A stretch of DNA of 8,168 nucleotides from Actinomycetota bacterium (GTDB lineage Bacteria; Actinomycetota; Acidimicrobiia; Acidimicrobiales; JACDEA01). The position numbers were made by a program, and so were the translations under genes. Below are positions 1-7,100 of the stretch, piece after piece. The notes beneath the pieces were generated by a model, which saw only the letters and a program-made list of their open reading frames with translations, was not told the origin of the DNA and made no database searches. How positions within the stretch are numbered: the stretch's first letter is position 1; each line of letters opens with the position of its first letter. The DNA is taken from positions 1 through 8,168 of the forward strand of contig JACDEA010000081.1 in NCBI GenBank assembly GCA_013816725.1, in the 5' to 3' direction.

Positions 1-1198
1 CGCCAAGCTCGACCACCTCGCCCGCCACCCGCTGCTCGCTAAATGCTCCCCGGCCGAGCTGCGCCGGCTCTCGGCCCACTTCGACGAAGTGCGACTCCGA
101 GCTGGCGACGTCCTCCTCGAGCCGGCCCCGCTGGCCCGTTGGTTCTTCATTATCGACACCGGGACGGCCGAGGTGACCGGTGGCGACGGGCCGGTCGCCA
201 CGCTGGGGCAGGGCGACAGTTGCGGCCACGCCGCGCTGCGACTCCGCGACCCGCAGACGACCACGGTGCGTGCCCTCACCGACATGACGGCCTACGCCGC
301 GCCCGGGCGCGACATTCTCGGGCTGGTCGGCCAGATGCCCCTCCTGCGGGCCGGCCCGATCGGCGCGTTCCTGCCACCGCCGGCGCCACTCGTCCCCCGC
401 GCCCTCCCCCACTCCCATCCCCGGCCGCGCCCTCGCGCCCGCGCACAGCCGTTCCGCACGGATTTCTCCGTCCCAGCGACGGACAAATCCGCGCGGAACG
501 CGGGTGGGCGGGTAGTCCCGCCGCGGCATCGCGTGCGCAGTTCGCTGATCGCGGTCGCGGTGATCGCCACCGCGCTGCTCGGCGCGGCGCGGTATCACCC
601 CGGCGTACTGCTGCTGAGCCCCGGCCCGGTCATCGACATCACCGACGACGTCGAGATCACCGGGGCGCCGGTGTACCGCCCGGCCGGGCGCTACATGCTC
701 ACGTCGGTGCGGGCCAGCCGGCCGTCGCTCCTTGCAGTGGGGTTACGCGGCTTCCGCGGCCAGGTCGAGGTCGTCCCGCTGCACGGTTCGACCAGCGAAC
801 GGGACAAGGTCCACCGCCAGGCCGAGGCCGACTTCGCCGCCAGCCGCCGGGCGGCGGTCACCGCCGCCAGCCGGTCCGCCGGCGTACCGGCGCCGACGGT
901 CCATTTCCGCCACCGCGACATCGTCGGCCCGTCGGGCGGGCTCGTCTACGCGCTGCTCATCGCTGATCTTCTGACGCCGGGCGACCTGACGGGCGGGCGG
1001 GCCATAGCGGCAACGGGGACACTCGACCCGGCCGGCGCGGTGGGCCGCGTCGGCGGCATCGCCGAGAAGGCCGCCGCTCTGCGCCGCGTCGGCGGCACCT
1101 TGCTGCTCCTACCGATCGACCAGCTGGCCGGCGACTACGGCGTCACCGTCGTCGGCGTGGCCTCGCTGAACGAGGCGCTCGGCGCGCTGCGCTCCTAA
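1..1198 (+). CDS. cNMP-binding-like domain fused to a membrane-anchored Lon-like (S16) serine protease, 5' truncated
   Basis: The reading frame is open from base 2, so the N-terminus lies outside the window; the GTG at 89 falls inside a domain and is not the start. There are 398 visible residues. Residues 5-113 resemble a Crp/cyclic-nucleotide-binding fold (HPLLAKCSPAELRRL, then the G-D and A-L turns of the phosphate cassette). A Pro/Arg-rich linker covers about 115-178. One hydrophobic helix (about 180-196) follows the basic RHRVR, predicting N-in, C-out topology. Then come SPGPV and a YlbL-like segment, and the Lon catalytic domain with Ser311 in GPSGGL (codon 932) and Lys356 in GGIAEK (codon 1067), plus the typical LLTPGDLTGG. 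The dyad looks intact, so an active extracytoplasmic peptidase is likely; substrate unknown. The PDZ domain usual in YlbL-like proteases is absent. The cassette Glu and Arg of cAMP binders appear as His76 and Gln85, so cAMP binding is doubtful. Confidence 0.85.
   Translation, partial: AKLDHLARHPLLAKCSPAELRRLSAHFDEVRLRAGDVLLEPAPLARWFFIIDTGTAEVTGGDGPVATLGQGDSCGHAALRLRDPQTTTVRALTDMTAYAAPGRDILGLVGQMPLLRAGPIGAFLPPPAPLVPRALPHSHPRPRPRARAQPFRTDFSVPATDKSARNAGGRVVPPRHRVRSSLIAVAVIATALLGAARYHPGVLLLSPGPVIDITDDVEITGAPVYRPAGRYMLTSVRASRPSLLAVGLRGFRGQVEVVPLHGSTSERDKVHRQAEADFAASRRAAVTAASRSAGVPAPTVHFRHRDIVGPSGGLVYALLIADLLTPGDLTGGRAIAATGTLDPAGAVGRVGGIAEKAAALRRVGGTLLLLPIDQLAGDYGVTVVGVASLNEALGALRS
451..499. repeat. 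49-nt imperfect palindrome inserted in frame in the linker
   Basis: Two 22-nt arms (451-472 and 478-499) pair at 20 of 22 positions around the 5-nt loop CCAGC. The mismatches are A458/C492 and C466/C484. The arms contain CGGATTT/AAATCCG and TCCGTC/GACGGA. The element is more AT-rich than its surroundings and encodes about 17 linker residues (PFRTDFSVPATDKSARN) without breaking the frame. It lies between the cNMP-like fold and the membrane helix, a place where an insertion would be tolerated. It could be a mobile palindromic element (REP/RPE-like) or an mRNA hairpin; no second copy was seen in this window. Confidence 0.8.
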
Positions 1199-1246
1199 AC
1201 CCGCGCCTGGCGCCGGCGACGCGCATGAACGGCACCGGGCGCGGGT
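1199..1246 (+). terminator. Candidate terminator hairpin after the Lon-like gene
   Basis: Directly after the TAA stop (1196-1198), bases 1199-1210 pair with 1235-1246: 12 pairs, one of them G-U, enclosing a 24-nt loop. No T-run follows, so it is not a classical intrinsic terminator, though actinobacterial hairpins often lack one. It ends 11 nt before the ATG of the next gene, so it might instead be a 5' UTR structure of that gene. Confidence 0.45.
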
Positions 1247-1257
1247 AGTGCAGCGCC

Positions 1258-1509
1258 ATGTTCCGCATCGTCGCAGTGAAGTACGAGGAGGCCGACGACG
1301 GCTTCGAGGAGCGTCACCTCGTGTTCTCGCCCGTGGCGATGGTCGGCACCGCGCTGTTCGTGGTCGCATTGCTATGGCTGTTGCTGGCCACGCCGTTCTG
1401 GACCAGCACGCCGAGGCCGCGGACCCCGGCCGCAGCAGCCAACGCCGCGGCGCCGGCAACCGGTGAGACGCCTCCCCCGGTTTCGGCCAGCACCGACCGG
1501 TCGCGCTGA
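1258..1509 (+). CDS. Small single-pass membrane protein, hypothetical
   Basis: This encodes 83 residues with no recognised family. An acidic N-terminal segment (1-25, with EEADDGFEE) precedes a convincing hydrophobic helix at about 26-48 (VAMVGTALFVVALLWLLL). A Pro/Ala/Thr-rich tail follows to the end. Wobble positions are almost all G or C. The ATG at 1258 has no clear Shine-Dalgarno site. An in-frame GTG at 1321 does have one (GAGGAG at 1306-1311, 9-nt spacer) and would give a 62-residue protein that is mostly helix and tail. The last 196 bases overlap the minus-strand phosphoesterase gene. Because the two frames share wobble positions, GC bias cannot say which is coding; the clean helix is the main argument for this gene. 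Confidence 0.5.
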   Translation: MFRIVAVKYEEADDGFEERHLVFSPVAMVGTALFVVALLWLLLATPFWTSTPRPRTPAAAANAAAPATGETPPPVSASTDRSR

Positions 1510-2969
1510 TCCGTCGTCGATGACGGCGTTGTCGGCCCCGGCGCCGCCAGCCCGGAGAAGTCGCGCACCACGACGTAGTTGCGGTCCGCCATGGTGCCGA
1601 ACGTGTAAAACGGCACCAGCCCCAGGTACTCGGGACGGCTGCGCTCGGCCCATTCCTGGGCCAGCGGGGCGCGGAACTTGTAGAAGTTCATGGCATAGCC
1701 GCCGGTGAACACGCGCAGGATCGTGAACCCTCCGGGATATTCCTTCACGGCTGAGACCTCCTGGAACGCGACGCCCGGCGCCGACGGCGACGCCGTCCGC
1801 TTGTTGCGGTGGGTGTGGCCGGCCACGTCGAGGAACACGCCGGGGGACGCGGCGTAGAGCGCCTCGAGCTGGCCTGCTTGTTGCAGATCCATGTCGAAGC
1901 GGACCGGCGCCGCGTTGATCAAGGACGCCTCGACGGTGACGGGGTGATGGCCGACCACCAGCGTCGGCCGATCCTTGTCCTTGGCCAGCGCCTCGCGCAC
2001 AAAGGCCCATTGCTGGTCCCCGAGCACGCCGTTGTCGCCGCCGTTACCGATCTTGTCGTACGTGTCGAGGCCGACGATCCGCAGCCCGAACGCCTCGCCC
2101 GTGAACCACGTCGGGCGGCCCGGGAAGAAGCTGCGGGCGAACGTGTCGACGCCGTCGTGGATGCGGTCGTGGTTGCCTCGCACGACGAAGTAGTCGCGGC
2201 TCTGCGTGCCGAACGCGTCGAGGTGCGCCTTGGCCCGCACGACCTCGGCGGGGCGGGCTTCGCTGGTGACATCGCCCGCCGCCAACAATGTCTGGGCGCC
2301 GCGCGCCTTGGCCTCGGGCGCCAGCGCCCCACCCATCACCTCGGCGTAAGGCGGCAAACCGGGCGACTGCATGACCCCCGGCGGGAGCTGCAACCCGCCC
2401 TGCGTCGTGGCCAGCCCGGCGACCGTCTCGCCCAGATGCATGTCGGCGCTGAGCGCCATGGCGAACAGGAAGCGGCCCGGCGGTGGTTGGGGCGTCTGGA
2501 ACAGGAACGGGCCCGACGGCGACGCGTTGGTGGCCGACATGCCGACCGGGTTGCCATACGTCGTCGGCGACGGCGTGGCCGCGACCCCGCGTGAGCGTGC
2601 CGAGTAGAAGTACGTCTGCCCCGGCTCCAGGCCGGCGAGCTCGACGTAGTGATATGGCGTCGGGGTAGCGTCGGCGTGGACGACGCTCATGCTCGTCGGT
2701 GAGGTGCCCAGCAGCACTTCGCTGTCGGCCGGGACCGGCGCCAGGCGACCCATGGCGTCGGGTCGGGTCGGATCGCCGGTGAACCACGTGATGATCGCCG
2801 TCGTTTCGGTCAGCGTGACCAGCTCGAGGTTGATCGGCAGCGCGACCCCGCTGCTGCCCTGCGCGTAGGCCCGTTCGACATCGACCAGATCGGCGACCAG
2901 CGGCGTGGCCGCAACCAGCCCGGCCCACCGCAGGAACTGCCGGCGGGTGAAGTGGCAACAGGGCGGCAC
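1314..2969 (-). CDS. Tat-exported metallophosphoesterase with purple-acid-phosphatase-like N-terminal domain and LAETG tail
   Basis: This is a 551-residue secreted metal-dependent phosphohydrolase. A twin-arginine signal (TRRQFLRW, RR at 9-10) and hydrophobic region end at a likely AYA cleavage site (34-36). Residues about 45-160 form a fibronectin-III-like domain as in purple acid phosphatases (ITWFTGD; LAGLEPGQTYFY). The calcineurin-like metallophosphoesterase core has the metal motifs in order: DMH (176-178), GDVTSE (232-237), GNHD (265-268), GHH (340-342) and GHTH (384-387). A Pro/Ser/Thr linker leads to LAETG (494-498) and an Ala-rich stretch, resembling a class E sortase signal. The tail is atypical: it runs 53 residues past LAETG and lacks a terminal basic cluster. 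The GTG start is the earliest possible, since an in-frame TGA lies three codons upstream; no Shine-Dalgarno site is visible. Substrate unknown. The 3' end overlaps the small + strand gene antisense. Confidence 0.88.
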   Translation of the reverse strand: MPPCCHFTRRQFLRWAGLVAATPLVADLVDVERAYAQGSSGVALPINLELVTLTETTAIITWFTGDPTRPDAMGRLAPVPADSEVLLGTSPTSMSVVHADATPTPYHYVELAGLEPGQTYFYSARSRGVAATPSPTTYGNPVGMSATNASPSGPFLFQTPQPPPGRFLFAMALSADMHLGETVAGLATTQGGLQLPPGVMQSPGLPPYAEVMGGALAPEAKARGAQTLLAAGDVTSEARPAEVVRAKAHLDAFGTQSRDYFVVRGNHDRIHDGVDTFARSFFPGRPTWFTGEAFGLRIVGLDTYDKIGNGGDNGVLGDQQWAFVREALAKDKDRPTLVVGHHPVTVEASLINAAPVRFDMDLQQAGQLEALYAASPGVFLDVAGHTHRNKRTASPSAPGVAFQEVSAVKEYPGGFTILRVFTGGYAMNFYKFRAPLAQEWAERSRPEYLGLVPFYTFGTMADRNYVVVRDFSGLAAPGPTTPSSTTDQRDRSVLAETGGGVSPVAGAAALAAAAGVRGLGVLVQNGVASNSHSNATTNSAVPTIATGENTR

Positions 2970-3063
2970 TGCCGTTCAGCTTGCCGCGTCTAGCGCTGCG
3001 GTATGCGGCGGCAGCGGCCCGTGGCCGTCGGTGTCGATCCCCAGGCACCCACCGGGGCGACCC

Positions 3064-3069
3064 TAACCT
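3064..3069 (+). promoter_or_regulatory. Probable -10 element for a leaderless histidine phosphatase mRNA
   Basis: TAACCT matches the actinobacterial TANNNT -10 consensus. It ends 7 nt before the GTG at 3077, so transcription would start at or beside the start codon. There is no Shine-Dalgarno site in between, consistent with a leaderless transcript. No good -35 hexamer is visible. It lies in the 107-bp divergent gap (2970-3076); no equally good -10 was found for the minus-strand phosphoesterase. Confidence 0.45.
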
Positions 3070-3076
3070 CCTCGCC

Positions 3077-3772
3077 GTGTCCGACCAGAAGGAATATCGC
3101 CAGGCCCGTTTCACCCGGCCGCCGGGCGCGACCGAGATTTTGTTCGTGCGCCACGGGGAGTCGGCGCCGTTTCGCGAGGGCGAAGCAGTCCCGCTGTTCG
3201 AAGGCCACGGCGATCCACCGCTCGACCCCGTGGGCGAGGGCCAGGCCGAGGCGGTGGCCGGGCGCCTGGAGGCCGAGGACCTGGCGGCGATCTACGTGAC
3301 GACGTTGCAGCGCACCGTGCAGACCGCGGCGCCGCTCGTGGAGCGCGTCGCCATCGAGCCGGCGGTCGAACCCGATCTGCGCGAGATCTTCCTCGGCGAC
3401 TGGGAGGGCGAGCTGTTCCGGAAGTACGCGGCCGAGCAACACCCCGTGGCCATGCGGGTGTTCTCCGAGCAGCGGTGGGACGCCATCCCCAACGCCGAGT
3501 CGAACGACGCGTTCGGCGCCCGCATCCGCCGGGCGGTCGTGGCCATCGCGGCGCGCCATCCCGACGCCTGCGTGGCCGTGTTCACCCACGGCGGTGTCAT
3601 CGCCGAAGTCATCGCCCAGGCCACCGGCGCGCGGCCGTTCGCATTCCTCGGCGCCGACAACGGCTCGATCTCCCACGTGGTGATCGCCGGCGACCGCTGG
3701 ATCGTCCGCCGGTTCAACGACACCGCCCACGTGAATCCCGGCTTCAGCGTGGCCGCCGAACCGCTGATCTAA
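3077..3772 (+). CDS. Histidine phosphatase family protein (phosphoglycerate-mutase-like)
   Basis: This encodes 231 residues, a normal length for the cytosolic branch-1 family. The RHGE motif (25-28) holds the phosphorylated His26. TLQRTVQTA (77-84) supplies the second conserved Arg79. LREIFLGDWEG (101-111) carries the acidic proton-donor region, and FTHGGVI (169-175) holds the second catalytic His171. All core residues are present, so an active phosphatase or mutase is expected, but the substrate cannot be told from sequence. The frame is open back to 2981, but that extension is Ala/Arg-rich and unlike the family. GTG at 3077 follows a TANNNT element and gives the natural N-terminus MSDQKEY. 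It is divergent from the exported phosphoesterase and convergent with the VOC gene. Confidence 0.9.
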   Translation: MSDQKEYRQARFTRPPGATEILFVRHGESAPFREGEAVPLFEGHGDPPLDPVGEGQAEAVAGRLEAEDLAAIYVTTLQRTVQTAAPLVERVAIEPAVEPDLREIFLGDWEGELFRKYAAEQHPVAMRVFSEQRWDAIPNAESNDAFGARIRRAVVAIAARHPDACVAVFTHGGVIAEVIAQATGARPFAFLGADNGSISHVVIAGDRWIVRRFNDTAHVNPGFSVAAEPLI

Positions 3773-3784
3773 CGCGCTAGCGCG
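3773..3784. repeat. 12-bp perfect palindrome filling the gap between convergent stop codons
   Basis: CGCGCTAGCGCG is its own reverse complement. It occupies exactly the 12 bases between the TAA of the histidine phosphatase (3770-3772) and the TAG of the minus-strand VOC gene (3787-3785). With a CTAG loop only four pairs remain, so it is weak as a transcription terminator. It may be a protein site, or chance in GC-rich DNA. Confidence 0.6.
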
Positions 3785-4138
3785 CTACTCGGTGGGCGCC
3801 GAACACACGCAGAACTCGTTGCCCTCCGGGTCGGTCATCACGACCCACCGGGTGGCGTGCTCGGTGATCTCCTCGCCCCGCTGGGCGCCTAGCGCCTCGA
3901 GACGGGCCACCTCGGCGTCGACATCGGGCGGATGCAGGTCGAAGTGGAGGCGGTTCTTGGCCGACTTGGGCTCGTCGACCTGCTGGAGGATGAGGCGAGG
4001 TTCCACGTTGCTCGGGTCCATCAGCAGCACGTAGGTGCCGCCCGACCACACGTTGACGAAGTTGAGTGCCGGGGCCCAGAACTCGGCCAGCTTGGGGGCG
4101 TCGGCGCAGTCGAGGACGAGACCGATGGTCGCGGGCAT
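3785..4138 (-). CDS. VOC superfamily (glyoxalase/bleomycin-resistance fold) protein
   Basis: This encodes 117 residues with the paired beta-alpha-beta-beta-beta pattern of VOC proteins. The first half has LDCADAPKLAEFWAPAL near the N-terminus. The second half has NRLHFDLHPPDVDAEVARLE, and WVVMTDPEGNEFCV is the usual C-terminal module. The ATG at 4138 was preferred to an upstream in-frame start near 4237, because that extension runs into dnaE2 and lacks family character, while GAGG sits 8 nt before this ATG. The ATG lies 19 nt after the dnaE2 stop, so co-transcription is likely. VOC proteins range from metal-dependent lyases and dioxygenases to binding proteins for drugs or toxins; nothing here identifies the ligand. 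A role in mutagenesis is not implied by position alone. Confidence 0.87.
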   Translation of the reverse strand: MPATIGLVLDCADAPKLAEFWAPALNFVNVWSGGTYVLLMDPSNVEPRLILQQVDEPKSAKNRLHFDLHPPDVDAEVARLEALGAQRGEEITEHATRWVVMTDPEGNEFCVCSAPTE

Positions 4139-4157
4139 GGCGTCAGCCTCGCACGCG

Positions 4158-7100
4158 TCAGCGGAAGTCGCGGGACTTCGTGGCCATCGACAGCGGGAGA
4201 GCATCGAGGCGATCGGCCACGACGTTGAGGGTGCCATCGGCCTTCTCCAGCTTGCCGCCGATGACCATGGCGCTGGCCGACTGCGCGACGCGGCGGTACC
4301 GGGTCCACACCCCTTTGGAGACGACCACGTTGACCAGGCCGGTCTCGTCCTCGAGATTGAGGAACGTGGTGCCCGCCGCGGTGGCCGGCCGCTGGCGGTG
4401 GGTGACGAGGCCGGCGACGACGACCCGCTCGTCGGCCGGGTGATGCATCAGTTGGTTGGCCACCACGACGCCGCGGGCGGCCAGGTACTCGCGCACGAAC
4501 TCGATGGGGTGATGGTCGGCCGACAAGCCGGTGGCCCACAAGTCGGCGGCGGTGGTCTCGACGGCGTCCATGCCCGGCAGCGTTGGCGGGCGGTCGCCGG
4601 TGACGATGCCCTCGAGGCGCCCGGCCTTGGACTGGGCGACGGCGCCGGCGGTCCACAGCGCCTTGCGCCGTTCGCCTTCGAAGCAACCGAACGCGCCGGC
4701 GGTGGCCAGCGCCTCGACCTGCGGCGTGGTGAGGTCGGCGGCCCGCACGACGTCCTCCATGCACGCGTAGGGCCGCGCCGCGGCGATGGTGTTGGCCAGG
4801 TCGGCACCAATCGTCCGCACGTAGTTGATGCCGAGGCGCACCGCGCCGTCGTGTTCGAGCGTGGCCACGTCGGCCGACGCGTTCACGTCGGGGCCGCGCA
4901 CGGTAACGCCGTGACGCTTGGCGTCGGCCACCAGTGTCATGGGCGACCAGAACCCCATGGGCTGCGCGTTGAGGAGCGCGGCGCAGAACGCCGCCGGGTA
5001 GTGGTACTTGAGCCACGCGCTCGAGTACACGAGGTAGGCGAAGGACACCGAGTGGCTCTCGGGGAAGCCGAAGTTGGCAAAGGCGGCGACCTTCTCGTAG
5101 ATCTCCGCGGCGATCTCACCGGTGATGCCGTTGTCGGCCATGCCGGCGAAGAAACGGTGGCGGAGCCGCTCCATGCGCTCACCGCTGCGCTTCGATCCCA
5201 TCGCCTGGCGGAGTTGGTCGGCGTCGGACGCGCTGAAGCCGGCGACGTCAATGGCCATCTGCATCATCTGCTCCTGGAACAGCGGCACGCCCAGCGTCTT
5301 CTTGAGCGAGTTTTCGAGAAGCGGGTGCAGGTAGGTGACCGGCTCCTGGCCGTTGCGCCGGCGGATGTAGGGGTGGACCGAGCCGCCCTGGATCGGGCCG
5401 GGCCGGATGAGCGCGACCTCCACGACGAGGTCGTAGAAGTGGCGCGGCCGTAGCCGCGGGAGGGTGGCCATCTGGGCGCGGCTCTCGACCTGGAACACAC
5501 CGACGGAGTCGGCCTCGCACAACATGTCGTAGACCGCGTCCTCCTGCGGTAGCGCGGCCAGGTCGACGTCGACGCCGTGGTGTTGGCGAACGAGGTCGAC
5601 CGCGTAGTGGATGGCGCTGAGCATCCCCAGCCCGAGAAGGTCGAACTTCACCAAGCCGACCGCGGCGCAGTCGTCCTTGTCCCACTGCAACACGGTGCGA
5701 CCTTCCATGCGGCCCCACTCGACCGGGCACACCTCGATGACGGGCCGGTCGCACAACACCATGCCGCCGGAGTGGATGCCGAGATGACGGGGGTAGTGCT
5801 GGAGTTGGGCGGCCAGATCGAGGACGTTGGCCGGTATCTCGTGGTCGGTCTGTTGCGTCGTTGTGCTGAGCGGGCCCCATGCATCGACCTGCTTGGACCA
5901 CGCGTCGAGCTGGCCGGTGGCGGCGCCGAGGGCCTTGCCCATGTCGCGGATCGCCGACTTGGGCCGGTAGGTGATGACGTTGGCGACCTGGGCGGCGTTG
6001 TCCCGTCCGTAGCGTTCGTAGACGTACTGGATCGCTTCCTCGCGGCGGTCGGACTCGATGTCGACATCGATGTCGGGCGGCCCGTCCCGTTCGGGCGACA
6101 AGAAGCGCTCGAACAGGAGGCCCAGCGACACCGCGTCGGCATTGGTGACACCGAGCGCGTAACAGACAGCGCTGTTGGCCGCGCTCCCCCGGCCTTGGCA
6201 GTAGATGTCGCTGCGGCGGCAGAACTCGCAGATGTCCCAGACGATCAGGAAGTAGCCGGCGAAGCCCAGCGCTTCGATCATGTCCAGCTCGTAGTCGATC
6301 TGCTTGTAAGCGCCGGGTGTGCGCTCTGCGTGCCGGGGCCCGTAGCGACGGTGGGCGCCCTCGTAGGTGAGGCGGCGCAGGACGGTCATCTCGGTGTCGC
6401 CGTCGGGGACCGGCCAGGGCGGGAGGTTGGGCGCCACCAGCTTGAGGTCGAAGGCCAGCTCGCGCCCGATCTCGGCCGCCCGTTCGACGACGCCGGGGTA
6501 GCGGGCGAAGCGCCGCGCTTGTTCGGCGCCGCTGCGGAGGTGGGCGGTGGCCGCGGCGGGGAGCCACGGGTCGATCTCGTCGAGGGAACGGCGAGCCCGC
6601 ACCGCGGCCAGCGCCGTGGCCAGCGCGCGGTGCCGCGGCGTGGCGTAGTGCACGTTGTTGGTGGCGACCACCTCGACGTGGGCCCGTATGGCCAGGTCGA
6701 CCAGCGCGTCGTTGCGGGCCGAGTCCAACGGGTGGCCGTGGTCCCACAGCTCGACGGCCACGTTGTCGCGACCGAAGCAGGCGACGAGGTCGGCCAGGGC
6801 CCGGGCCGCCGCTCGCGGGCCCTCGGCCTCGAGGGCCCGGGCCACGGTGCCCTTGCGGCACCCGGTGAGGACGAGCCAGCGGTTCTCGTGCAGCGCGCAC
6901 AGCTCGGCCCGTTCGTAGAGCGGGCGACCCTTGGTGTGCGAGCGCATCTGCGCCTGGCTCAACGCCCGGGCCAGCTGCGCGTAGCCCTGCGGGTCGCGAG
7001 CGAGGACGACGAGGTGGGCGCCTTCGGGGTCGGCCACGCCGTTCTGGGGCTTGCTCAGCTGCAGGCTCAGCTCGGCGCCGAAGATCGTGGGGAGGTCGAC

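Noticed and set aside
43..966. Arg/Pro-rich + strand open frame overlapping the protease gene
   Set aside because: It is low-complexity and out of frame with the recognisable cNMP-like and Lon-like domains, so it is a shadow.
2044..3114. Minus-strand open frame of 356 codons over the phosphoesterase
   Set aside because: It is out of frame with the metal-binding motifs and Tat signal of the real gene; Arg/Gly/Pro-rich shadow.
4139..4237. Upstream extension of the VOC gene to 4237
   Set aside because: The added 33 residues overlap the dnaE2 3' end and show no family similarity. ATG at 4138 has a GAGG site and gives a normal VOC length.
4035..5453. Long + strand open frame (472 codons) opposite dnaE2
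   Set aside because: It lies antisense to clearly homologous DnaE2 and has the Val/Gly/His/Arg-rich composition expected of a frame mirrored from GC-rich codons. No domain is recognisable.
6796..6843. 12-bp direct repeat AGGGCCCGGGCC (6796 and 6832) with a 10-pair hairpin at 6816-6839 in dnaE2
   Set aside because: Both copies encode the same in-frame ARAL-type helix residues of the PHP domain. With GC-rich codons for Ala, Arg and Gly, such repeats are expected by chance.
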